Translations under genes and position numbers: made by a program
Part shown: positions 11,307-22,139 of the stretch, in pieces
How the letters are laid out: each line of letters begins with the position of its first letter
Numbering within the stretch: position 1 is the first letter of the stretch
The notes under the pieces: generated by a model
Told to the model about the DNA's origin: nothing
Database searches by the model: none
What the model saw: only the letters and a program-made list of their open reading frames with translations
Origin: Plasmodium coatneyi
Taxonomy: Eukaryota > Apicomplexa > Aconoidasida > Haemosporida > Plasmodiidae
Direction of reading: 5' to 3'
DNA: 64,000 bases
Assembly: GCF_001680005.1 (NCBI RefSeq)
Contig: NC_033561.1
Span: 620,001-684,000, forward strand

Positions 11307-14300
11307 ATGGAGTGCCTGAGCAAAATTAACCTCATACAGAAGGTGAACGCCGAGCTTTACAAAAGTCTTGGGGTGGAAGATGACAACTTAGCAGAATATC
11401 TAATCTACCTGTGTAAGAAGGCCAAATCGTTGGAAGAGTTTTGTAAAGACGTGTTTGAAAATGGAGGGGAAATTGAGCAATCTGTGCTTAAGTACCTCTA
11501 CGATATTATTAAGCTCCCAGGTGGGGAATCGGCGGGTAAGGCATCCGGGGGAAAGGGAACCAGTAAAGATGCTACCGAGGAGGAAGAAGAGGATGGAGTG
11601 GACAAGGAGAGAAAGATGGAGATGAAAATGATTGAAAAGAAAAACGAGAAGATGAAAAGGTTCCACTGTTTGACCATTAAGAATGATGAACAGATGACCA
11701 GGCTGTCTGACGGAAGCGGTGCGGAGGGGGGTAGTGACACAGCCACAGGTGGGGGGTCTCGACCTCGGAAAAGGAGCCACCACGGGGATGAGAAGCACAG
11801 CCATGATGGAAAGCATATCCATGGTAAGGACCGGCATGGGGACCGCCATAAGGATAGTGACCGCCATGAACATAGGTCCCACCATAGAGATAGTGACCGC
11901 CATAGGGATAGGTCCCACCATCGACATAGAAGCCACAGCCGGGATGGAGACCGCAAAAGAAGGCGGCACGAAGGGGGGGCGGATACACGCTCCCTACGGG
12001 TGAACAACATTTTCACTGGAAAGGTGAGTAAAATTATGGACTTTGGCATGTTCGTCTCGTTCAGAACCGAACCGGAGGGGTACAAAGAAGGACTGGTACA
12101 CTGCACGGATATACTACCAAACAGAAAACGAGTAGTAAATATGAGTGAAAAATTTCAAAAGGGAATGAAAGTGAAGGTAAAGGTGAAGGCAATTTTCGGA
12201 GAAAAAATAAACTTAAATATGTCAGAGGTGGATCAGAAAACGGGAAAAAATCTCGTCAGTGATGATGAAAACGACGGTGACGCAGCAAGTACACACAGAG
12301 GTGGAAAAGGTGATGGAAAAAATGCGATATCCCTTTTTGACGACCTGCATGAAGACTACAAAGAGTTGAAAAAGCACAACTCAGACGTATTCAAAGAGGA
12401 TCCAAAGGATACAATGAAATATGAGAGCGTCATAAAAATGCAAAGTGATTACTCCAAGTGGGAAATACAACAACTGATAAAAGGTGGCATAATCTACGAT
12501 GAGCAAATAAAAAAGGAATATAAAAGTTTACGGCATGATGAGAAAATTGAAGACGAAGAAGAAATAATAGAAATTGAGGTGAATGAAAGGGAGCCAGCTT
12601 TTCTAAAAGGACAAACGACTAAAGCGGGGGCGAAGTTGTCACCCATACAGGTTATTGTTAACGCAGAAGGGTCTCTAGCCAGGGCCATAACTACCACCTC
12701 TGCTTTGGCAAAAGAAAGAAAAGAACAGAAACAAAATGAACAGAACGCCATTTATGATAGCATCCCCAAGGATATTAGTAGACCATGGGAAGATCCTAAA
12801 CCTGAGTTGGGGGAAAGAACCATAGCAGAGGCATTAAAAAATATTGGAAAAAATTATGACCTCCCAGAATGGAGAAAAAATTACCTACACAATAATATTT
12901 CCATTGGGGTTAAAAATCCTATGCCTGTAAATGAGCAGAGGGAAAAACTACCAATTTACCATTTGAAAAAGGACCTAATGAAAGCCATTGCTAAGAATAA
13001 TGTTCTTATAGTTATTGGAGAAACGGGAAGTGGAAAGACAACACAAATTCCGCAATACTTACATGAAGCCAACTATACCGATAAGGGCATCGTTGGATGT
13101 ACCCAGCCAAGAAGAGTGGCTGCAATGTCTATTGCCAAACGAGTGAGCGAAGAGTTTGGGTGCATTCTGGGTCAGGAGGTTGGTTACTCCATCCGTTTTG
13201 ACGACTGCACTTCCAATGACACAATTATAAAATACCTCACCGATGGTATGCTCCTCCGGGAGACCCTCAGCGATACCATGCTGTCCAAATACTCCTTCAT
13301 CATAGTAAGTGCCACAGGGGACCCAACCACAATTTGTGAGGGAACCATACCTACGCCGCTTATAATACACCATGTGGAAAAATTACGAATTTTTCTACCC
13401 ATGTCAAACCGTTTCCCCCCCCTGCAGCTTGATGAAGCCCATGAGCGGACCATCTCAACGGATATCCTCTTCTGCCTTTTGAAGGTAAGTGGCGTTTTTT
13501 TTTTTCTTCTTCTTTGATCCATTTTGTTATCTTACGCCCAGGGCCTGACCAGCCATAAAAGGTGCCTCCACAGCCATTGCGTCAAAACAAAGTAACCATT
13601 GCACGCTCAGCCCGCTAATGACAACGTTTCGTAAAAATTAAAAAAACGTTGACAGGTATAGGGCTTACAAAAAAAGGAAAAAAGGAAAAATATTCTTCCC
13701 CGTCCCACAGAGAATGTTTAAAGTGGTCATTTAAATTATTTGCAGGGTGGACGGGGGGACATGGTAACTGGCCAAGTAGTCGACGCGTCATATGCATGTC
13801 TATATATCTGTATGTTGGTACATTCCTATATGTACACTCCAACCGGCTGATCGGTTGATCGGTTGATTGGTTGATCGGTTCATCGGTTGACGGTTCGTTG
13901 AATACCCCTCCCCGTGTGCCCCCCCCTTCTGCAGGACGTCGTGAAGAGGCGACCCGACTTCAAGCTGATCGTGACGTCGGCCACGCTGGACGCAGAGAAA
14001 TTTTCCACCTACTTTTTCAACTCACCCATTTTCACCATCCCGGGGAAGATCTTTCCAGTAGAGGTACCACCCATGCACGTAACCACTTATCTGTTGTGCG
14101 TGTGACTGCTTACTTATCCACGTAACAACTTACCCATCCACGTAACAACTTACCGTTCATGTGACCACTTTTTTTACCCATGTCAGATTCTGCACTCGAA
14201 GGAACCCGAAAGCGACTACGTGGAGGCCTGCCTCATCACCGTCCTGAACATCCACCTGAACGAGCACCCAGGAGACATCCTCGTTTTTTTAACAGGCCAA

Positions 14301-15626
14301 GACGAAATTAATACTGCGTGCGAAATTTTGCATGAAAGGATGAAGAAGCTGGAAAGTATGTCCCCCCCGCCGTTGATCATTCTGCCGATTTATTCATCCC
14401 TCCCCTCGGAGATGCAAAGTGTTATATTCGACCCGGCTCCACAGGGGTGCAGAAAGTGCGTCTTGGCTACCAACATAGCAGAAGCTAGTTTAACAATAGA
14501 TGGAATATTCTTCGTCATCGACCCTGGGTTTTGTAAAATTAGGAAATATGACTCGAAGAGGGATATGGATTCCTTAGTGGTTGCTCCAATTTCGAAAGCG
14601 AATGCGAAGCAGAGAGCAGGTCGAGCAGGCAGAACAGGTCCTGGGAAATGTTACCGTCTCTACACGGAGGATGCGTATAAAAACGAAATGGCAGAAACGA
14701 GTATCCCAGAAATACAGAGAATAAATTTAGGCAGCACAGTACTATTATTGAAGGCACTTGGGGTGAATGATTTTCTTCACTTTGACTTTATGGACTCCCC
14801 TTCAGTAGACACACTTATCCATTCGTTGGAAAATCTATACTACCTAGGAGCGTTAGATGATAACGGGTATTTAACAAAGCTGGGGAAGAAAATGTCCAAC
14901 TTTCCTATGGAGCCAAATTTGTCTAAAATTTTACTAACGTCAATAAACTTTAATTGTGCAGATGATGTAGTTACCATAGTTAGTATGCTGAGTGTTCAGA
15001 ATATTTTTTATAGGCCACAAAATAAGGCCCTTTTAGCAGATAAAAAAAAAAATAAATTTCTCATGCCACAGGGAGATTTAATCACCTACCTTAATATATA
15101 TAACAGATGGAGAGAAAACAACTACTCTAATTATTGGTGTCATGAAAACTTCATACATTCGAGGGCATTGAAAAGGTCACAAGATGTACGGAAGCAAATT
15201 CTTTCCATTTTTGAGAGGTACAATTATGAGGTGGAAAAGAATCGAAGCAGAAATGACGCCGCCAAGTATGTAAGTATTTGCAAAAGCATCTGCTCAGGGT
15301 ACTTTAGCCATGTCTGTAAAAGGGACGCTCAGCAAGGGTATACTACCCTCTTAACAAACCAACAGGTTTTTATCCACCCGTCTTCCACTCTGTTTAATAA
15401 GAACCCGCTCTTCGTAGTATACCATGAGTTGGTTCTCACGAACAAGGAATACATTCGAGACTGTACCATTATCCAACCCCAGTGGCTGATTCAGCTGGCA
15501 CCTAATTTGTTCATCCCTGCCGATGAGAAAAAAATCTCCAAAATTAAACTACGCGAGAAGATCGAGCCTCTGCATAATTATTATGAGGAGCCCAATGCGT
15601 GGCGACTTTCCAGGCGCAAGGGCTAG
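11307..15626 (+). CDS. PRP22: Pre-mRNA-splicing factor, DEAH-box ATP-dependent RNA helicase PRP22
   Basis: PRP22 (DHX8) releases spliced mRNA from the spliceosome. I place four exons at 11307-13304, 13428-13484, 13935-14063 and 14187-15626, all joined in phase 0 at GT...AG sites, giving 1207 residues. Visible parts are an N-terminal helical region, an Arg/His/Ser/Asp repeat segment (about 150-225, RS-like), an S1 RNA-binding domain (about 230-310), and the helicase core. Core motifs are GETGSGKTT at 571-579, DEAH at 668-671, SAT at 700-702, and QRAGRAGRTG at about 870-879, followed by the helicase-associated and OB-fold regions. Exon 2 encodes only 19 residues, carrying the DEAH box. Intron 1 is 123 nt, a multiple of three, and open in frame; see findings. 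Intron 2 holds an 8-bp repeat. The S1 domain separates PRP22 from PRP2, PRP16 and PRP43. Confidence 0.95.
13845..13892. repeat. 8-bp tandem repeat in PRP22 intron 2, unit GGTTGATC
   Basis: Six 8-bp units with a few substitutions lie 42 bp before the intron 2 acceptor. The array is intronic, probably a fast-changing microsatellite. Its closeness to the branch-point zone is notable, but no function is shown. Confidence 0.9.
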
Positions 15627-15993
15627 CACGACACCCATCGGGTTCGGAATTTTTTTTTTTTTTTTTCTGTCCTTTTTTGTTCACACGTTCATGCGTCGTC
15701 TGCCATTGGCATTCACGTTGTATGCGTTTTTTTTGCCCCCTCCGCACCAACTGATCCATTCATCTCTGAGCGAAAAGCTCACCAAACATTTTTAAACAGA
15801 GGGTCTGGTCTGCGCGGTGAAAAGTCCAACCACTGGAAGGCTATCAAAATGGTACTTCCGAAGGGAGCCGTTCAAATTGCACACTTTGCGCGTGACAAAA
15901 CTGCTACGGTGTCGCCTCCTGTTCAGGGGTATTACTAAAAAAATGAAGAAGCAAACGCCAAGGGAAGGTGTTTTATCCCACCTGTTGTTACAC
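15627..15993. other. Short convergent intergenic region between PRP22 and SPT4
   Basis: The stop codons of PRP22 (plus) and SPT4 (minus) face each other across 367 bp. It holds a T run at 15649-15666 and nothing else I can name. The transcripts' 3' ends probably overlap. Confidence 0.6.
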
Positions 15994-16802
15994 CTAATAG
16001 TTCGACTTCAAGTCCCTTATCGATTCGGGCAACTCCCCCACCACCTGCAACGCGTAAAACCCCGGGGCGTACTTGCTGAGGTCATTGTATTGAGCCATCC
16101 AAGATTTTGTCGGGGTAGTTATTGCCATGAATCCATTGAAGTTCTCGGTTGTACAGTCGTGGATACGGTGTCGGTCTCCGGCCATTTGCAGGAACTTACA
16201 GTTGCTACAGCCGTTCTGGTAGAACTGAAAAGGGGGAAAAGAATAAACGGTGTAGCGATCAGGTGGAGATATGACAAGGACATAACCCATTTGCATGACG
16301 CCACTGGCTTACCTCCGCTTCCGTTCGCAACAAACGGCAGGACAGACAGGCGCGCATTTTCGAAACCTTCTCCTCCGACACGGTATTCCTGGACTTCTTC
16401 GGCGAGTCCCTGCACAGGTGGTGGGGACATACACAAGAAAAAAAAAACATTAAACCGTTTGCAGAACAGTGTTGCGTACGCACTTCAGTTGGGATTTCCC
16501 TCACGGGTGTAAATAAGCATAGTCCCTTGGGTGGCCACCTAATTAGGGTTGCGGATCCCATCGTCACTGCTCGTATGGATGCTCCCCCCATGTTGGGCTT
16601 TTCCTTACTTGTTCTCCGAAAAGGATTCATCGATTTTCTCCTTATCCGACTTCTTCCGTCCTAAATGGAAAAGCAGCAAAATGGACATTTCGCAATTTTC
16701 CGCTACGACGCGAATGGGCCAGTTGGCATTACATGGACACAAGATGACTGTCCGGACGAGATGATCACATTTCGTTCAATCCATACCTTTCGGGGTTGCC
16801 AT
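15994..16802 (-). CDS. SPT4: Transcription elongation factor SPT4 (four exons)
   Basis: SPT4 pairs with SPT5 to form DSIF, which clamps RNA polymerase II during elongation. No single open frame shows the gene. On the minus strand I join 16787-16802 (16 nt, starting ATGGCAACC), 16609-16660, 16313-16409 and 15994-16224, all with GT...AG borders and consistent phase, giving 131 residues. The zinc-ribbon cysteines are Cys44 and Cys47 (RACLSCRLL), and Cys61 and Cys64 (GCSNC). They are followed by the family's DCTTENFNGFMA and SWMAQYNDL...PGFYAL stretches. The length fits the family (about 117 residues in human) plus a basic N-terminal extension encoded by the first exons. The C-terminal two exons are very secure. 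Exon 1, at 16 nt, is the least certain; the alternative is a start inside exon 3 at the Met before RACLSC. Confidence 0.9.
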
Positions 16803-17850
16803 CTTTAACTTCTGTTCCTGTTCCTATATTGTGGCTAAAATGCAGAATGATGAAGGAGGAAAAAAAAATGATACTCTTATATCAGATGTCCTCGAAGCGC
16901 TTTCTTCATGTTTGCAAATTACTCATAACATCAATTGGGGTAACAATCCCTCTTTTATTTTCTACCTCCACGCTGCTCGATTTTCCATTCAAATGTGATT
17001 CAAAAGAAAAAAAAAAAAATCTACTCACGGGGGGAGCGAACATCGCATTTTATCTTCACTTTTGTATATGTATACGATGTAGAAAAAAAAAAAAAAAAAA
17101 ATATATGTTGTATGGATCCTTCGTTGCGACAGATTGGGGGAAATTCCTTCCCCGAATTGTGCTCTCTCCTTTTCTTTTCGGTGCTTGATGAGGCGCCTAT
17201 ACAACGGGCAAGTAGTAAAGGTACACGCGCCAACAAAATTAGGCGAACCTCTTCCGCTTCATCGGAAAGGAATTCTTTGGTGGTATACACCTGGCAGATA
17301 GGTTGCCCACAAAAAAAAAAATGGGAAACGTGCCCTCAATGTTGTTTCCGTAGGAAATATACTCACGTGAATTGTGTAGGCGAAACGCTATTGCCGTTTT
17401 GAAAGTAGGTGGTGGGACAGAATGCGGGGGTCCCTTCACATGTCGCAAGTGCTTAGAGAGGACGTCCTAATGGGGAGGGTCACTTCACCTTTCGTGTTTT
17501 TTACGTAAGCTAATCGTAGTACCATTTTGCCGTCTTTTTTTCCCCAGCGAAGGGGAAATGCCAAAGGGGTGCACATTGCAGTGACTGTTAACGCGGGGTA
17601 TACACACCTGATTGACATGCCTCATTACATTTCCCTGGGAATCCCCCCCAATGCAAAAATAAATATAGCAACTTTGTGCATGCCGATGGCTAGCCCCCTT
17701 TTGGACAGTGTAACACAAATGGGGTAAAAATAAAAAAGAAATAACTTAACCCCATTGTGCTTGGGGGGCCAAACCCTCCTCCCTCATTGCGCATCCTACA
17801 CATGACAGAATTAAAAAATGCGTTCCTGCTTTAAGTTCATGTCGTGCTTG

Positions 17851-17882
<32 letters not shown>

Positions 17883-17956
17883 TCCAACTCATCCATTCCA
17901 GGACACACGCGAATGGCTAGCTGTCCCCCTTAAATCGGCGCAACACCGCTGCAGGG
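16803..17956. other. Intergenic region between SPT4 and ORC3, possible small spliced gene
   Basis: Both flanking genes are on the minus strand. No open frame is convincing. Minus-strand pieces with good splice borders can be seen: for example, a segment with acceptor TATCTGCCAG before 17289 reads VYTTKEFLSDEAEEVRLILLAR, and an open piece lies at 17441-17541. I could not join them into a protein I recognise. An A run of 26 lies near 17851-17878, in the ORC3 3' region. Confidence 0.4.
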
Positions 17957-20900
17957 TTAGAACCGCACGCGCTTGCCGGAGGGCTCGTTCCCACACTGCA
18001 CCTCGCTGCGGAAGTCCGTATTGTTCTGCATGAGCAGCCTCTGCAAGTGCATCTCGCGTGACACGATAGTCTGGTTGTAGTACAACTTCCCGAATAGCAA
18101 CTTCTTGCTGGTGCACCCCTGTAGGGACTTCCTAATATCGGAGATATACTTTCCGATAGATTCATCTCCGTTGTGGTGGTCGCCCCGATTGAGCGAACCC
18201 TCCTCGTCTGCCTCATCATCCGAAATGTTGTCACACTTTTCTGTGTAGTTCAGCAGGGCAGACACGTTGGGGGGCTTCAAAATTTTAAGAAACGAACAGA
18301 AGGTGTTCACGGCGATGATGAACTTGAGGTAGTACTCCTGCAGAATCTGCGTGCAGAGAGGTGCCTCCGATGATGGCACCACGGAGGGGGCAACACCATC
18401 AGCGGTACCGTCCACCTTGACGTTCACGAAGAGTATGAACAGGTTATACAGATCGACCGTCTTGTTGCAGCGCTCGTAAATCCTATACACGTTTATCAGA
18501 TCTTCCAACGTAGAGACGTTGTCGTAGTAGGGGTTAAGGTAGACCTTACCGTCACCCACTATGTTAGTGCTCATATCAGCGTTGGTGGTATTCTCCGGGA
18601 AGGAGCAACACGAACAGATGAGGCTCCCCGTCTTGTACGGATTCGTGTAGCATAGGGTTTGTAGAAGCTCCGTCTTTATATCCCTAGTCATGAGATCGGT
18701 GAACTCCTTATCCGGTTTGTGCATCACCATTTCGTATGCCAAAGGGTGACAAAACAGAGGAGGTAGGAGAAGCATATTCAGGTATTCATGCAAGAAGAGG
18801 TTTATCGAGTTGGAGATGTCTTCTACATTCACTCTTCTCTCTGTGTCATCCTTCAATCTTCCCTTCAAGCTGCTGTTCTGGATGGTCAGATACCTCTTAT
18901 ACGCCTTTTTCTTCTCAGACGCGCCTTTCTGCCGGTGGCCCACCAAGGGGGAGTACGTTTCCCTGTCCACGTCATCCCCACGGCCTGCACCAGTAGTGTT
19001 ACCTCCATTACTGTTAATGCGCTGCTGAGTTAAGAACGTTCGCAGCATTTCTATCAGATCGTCCAGCTTAAATAAAAGCGAGTAGTACACAGAAAAGGAA
19101 AAGGAGTACCGGCTGGAGGAGCATTTCGCGAAGTCATCATTGGTGAAGAGGTCCTTCTCTTTTTCTTTCTCTTTCTCCTTCAGCAGGAATAAGTAGTCCT
19201 CCAAGTTGTACACAAGGGCATATACCCCCGTGTAGTAATTCTTAAATTCTTTTAGCATGCCTAGAAGCACCTCCTGGTTCTTGAAACAGTAAGGAGTAAC
19301 AATATCGATTAGGAAGCTTATGCACTTTTTTATGTCATTTTCTACCACCTTATATATTTCCTCTATGTAGAGAATGCTCTTATTATCTTTCCACTTTGTC
19401 TTTTCAAAGTTAAGAAAAAGTCTCCTAAAATAATCTACCCGTTTGATCGAATTACTATATTCATTTTTGCATCTAATAATGGTGTCTATCAGATTGACGG
19501 CTATGTTGAAGGCGTATTTCCTCTCTATCAGCTGAAGGATGGCTCTAGGTAAGGCCACCTCACACAGGTACTTGTTAACCTCCTGCACGCTCTCCACGTC
19601 GTAAAGATTGCTAATATTCTTCTCCTCTGTACTGTCCAACAAGGCGTCTATTTCGCTCTTCAAACTGCTTCCTAACTTTTCATTTTTGTAAGAGTAAACC
19701 AAATCCTTAAACGGGTGATCGAACCACCAGTTTATTGTGTTCGCCTTGAACTGCCACGCGAGGATGCTTCTGTCGAGCATTTTTTTTTTTCTTTTTCCCC
19801 ATCGGGGGAGCAGAAGGATCACTTCCCTCCGCGCAGGAAAATTGTGATGCGTCGAAAGTGTTGTCATTTTCCCACTTGGTTTGCTCCTCATATCCATGTT
19901 GATGCGTATTTGAGGGGTCCTTCCGTCCGACGGGGACAGTTTGGTCACCCCCCGATTGGGTGTACCCCACAGAAACGTCAGCCTTCACAGTTTTCCCACT
20001 ATGATTAGTATTGGAAACGCTGCCCCGGTTGGCCTTCCTCTTCAGCGTGAAATTATCCATCTCTGCGTCCGAATTGGTCGGGGTGTGCACTATAGAATCC
20101 TTCCCATGCAGGGTGAAATAATTCTGCACCAGGATGGAAGAGTACTTCCTCCTCAGGAAGGACAAGTGGGCGTAGTAAATATTGGCCGAGTAACAGAGGC
20201 AGATGATCTTCCTGTGGAGGGCCCTCATGTCAAATTTGGCGTAATCGCTAAATGACTTCTGATTCGATCGGACGAAGGTATAGGGGGAGTACTCCGTGGG
20301 GGGATCATCCCCGCTGAAGCTGCCCTGGAGATTACTACCGATGTCACCACAGAGATGATCACCCAAGTAGTACCCCATCGGGAGGGACAAGAAGGAAAAC
20401 AAATTGTTGTCATAAAACTCCTTCGTCAGGATGTATAGAATGTGCACCAAGTGGCTAATAGACTGGTTGTTCTTATGCAGTAGAAGCTTTATCGCATGCA
20501 TTGTCCGAAAGTTTACAATAAAAGGTAAAGTATCACCAAACAAAAGGTCATCACACACCCTCTCACAAATGATCCTATTATTCAAAATATCGATGGTCTT
20601 AATACGCAGCTTACTCTGCGTGTCTGGAGTTGTGATTCTGCTGAAGAAGAAGGAGGGAGTGGACACCCCTAGGATCACACTAAGGCACAACCTGCTTTCT
20701 ATGCGTAAATTTATTAGCACATTTAAAATACCATTCAGGACATTTATGTTAAAATATTCGCAGTCGTGGATGAGAATGATCACTCGAACTTTTTTTCTTC
20801 CATCTTCGAAGTAGCCATTCTGCTCACTATACAAGGAAATCTCTGCATCTGCTGGGAAAAAATCATCGCTTTCTTCCCCCATTTGGCTGTATATATCACA

Positions 20901-22139
20901 CATCCCTATCGACCGTGCAGTATTCTTCTCACCGTTCTTTGAAACTTCCCTTTTCTTATCTATTTCACTCATCTGTTTATACAATTCGATCAGCTTGTCT
21001 ATGCTCACCATGTTTTTACTCACTTTGTGATAAGTGGAATGCCCTTCCCCGTTGGGAATAAATGGACAGGATGAAATATCCCTCTTCTTTCCACTTGATG
21101 AATTAACCCCCGCATCGTTACTGTTCATCCTTCTTGGACTCACCCTCACTTCACCAGGGTAATTTTCCCCTCCATTGGATCCCCTCTTCTTTCTGTACTT
21201 TGCCAAAAACGCCCTCGTCTTGTACTCCCTATACAGCTGACTGTATATATTGTAAATAGCTGCATTCACATTATTTGAAGTGCTTGAATTGAGAGAACAC
21301 AAATACACGTCATTCTCATCATGCGATTCTAACTGGTTCAGAGTGACCTCGTCAAAGCTTCCATTTAGACGTCTTTTCTTTTCCCTACTTTGTCCTTCTT
21401 CCACCTCCTTATTTCTACTCACCCATGAGTGATCCCCTTTCATTTGTTCTTCATGCTCCCCCTCCGATGGGGGTGTTTTTTCCCCTCCGCTACTCATATC
21501 CGATTCGCCCCATGATGCGTCTACTTTTTTGAGAGACTTCAAAATATTCAACCCAGCGTGGGGAACGGCTGACGTGGCGATGACGGGAGAATGGACGCTT
21601 TCCCCGTTTAGGGTTCCTCTGTGAGTGTCTGCTCCCCCCCGTCTACCCCCCTTGTTGTAATTCCATTTCTTCAACTCATACGACAGCGCATCTATGATTA
21701 TCTCATGATCCGCTACATTCGTCCCCGCCGTCATCAAAATGAGCGGCAAATACTCATGGTTTGAAACTGAGTAGGAATATATTTCCTCAAACACGTTGCT
21801 CAAATTTTTGGAAATCTGAACGTCTATTTCTTTTTGTATTTTATCGATAATGCATGACCAGGTAAGGCGAAAAGCTTTGTTCCTCAGAAGGAAGCTATTT
21901 ATTTCGCTCTCATTCAGCAGGTTGATGTCATTTTTCGCTGACTGCTCACCCTTCCTACTTTTGTAGTTTCCTAATAGGGGTAATACCACTGGGTTGTACT
22001 TATTAAAAATATTTTTTCTCCTATCATGGAGGGTACTCTTTGTCTTCTTTCTGTTGCTGCTTTCTATGTACTCTTTGTTGGCTGTCTTAAGGATGAACCC
22101 TCTTCCCTTATACACCGTGCTTCTGCGTTCATTATTCAT
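17957..22139 (-). CDS. ORC3: Origin recognition complex subunit 3, frame broken once in an A run
   Basis: ORC3 is one of the subunits that load the replicative helicase at origins. Two overlapping minus-strand frames belong together. The first covers the N-terminal half and contains an ORC3-like stretch, YLPLILMTAGTNVADHE (known ORC3 proteins have LP-ALVLGVNVTDHD), then a degenerate AAA+ core with VIILIHDCEYF, SVILGVSTPSF and a helical lid region. The second starts in the run of eleven A (19780-19790 on the plus strand) and continues with QFKANTINWWFDHPFKDL to the stop at 17957. Removing one A makes a single frame of about 1393 residues. The large size against about 700 in human comes from Asn/Ser/Lys-rich inserts. 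The first true ATG is at 22139; the 48 upstream nt are open but begin with GTG. An intron across this point is possible but I see no need for one. Confidence 0.85.
19780..19790 (-). other. Frame break in ORC3 at an 11-A homopolymer
   Basis: On the coding strand the run is GGGG-AAAAA-G-A11-TGCTCGAC. The upstream frame passes into a different frame that stops about 80 nt later, while the downstream frame continues the ORC3 C-terminal half without interruption for 1.8 kb. A run of ten A would join them. A sequencing or assembly length error is the simplest explanation. Confidence 0.8.

Noticed and set aside
11400..12106. Two long minus-strand frames (189 and 202 codons) over PRP22
   Set aside because: They are mirror frames of the Arg/His/Asp/Ser repeat and S1 region of PRP22.
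15817..16512. A 231-codon plus-strand open frame
   Set aside because: It lies antisense over SPT4 exons 3 and 4, has an unnatural composition and matches nothing; the minus-strand SPT4 zinc ribbon is clear.
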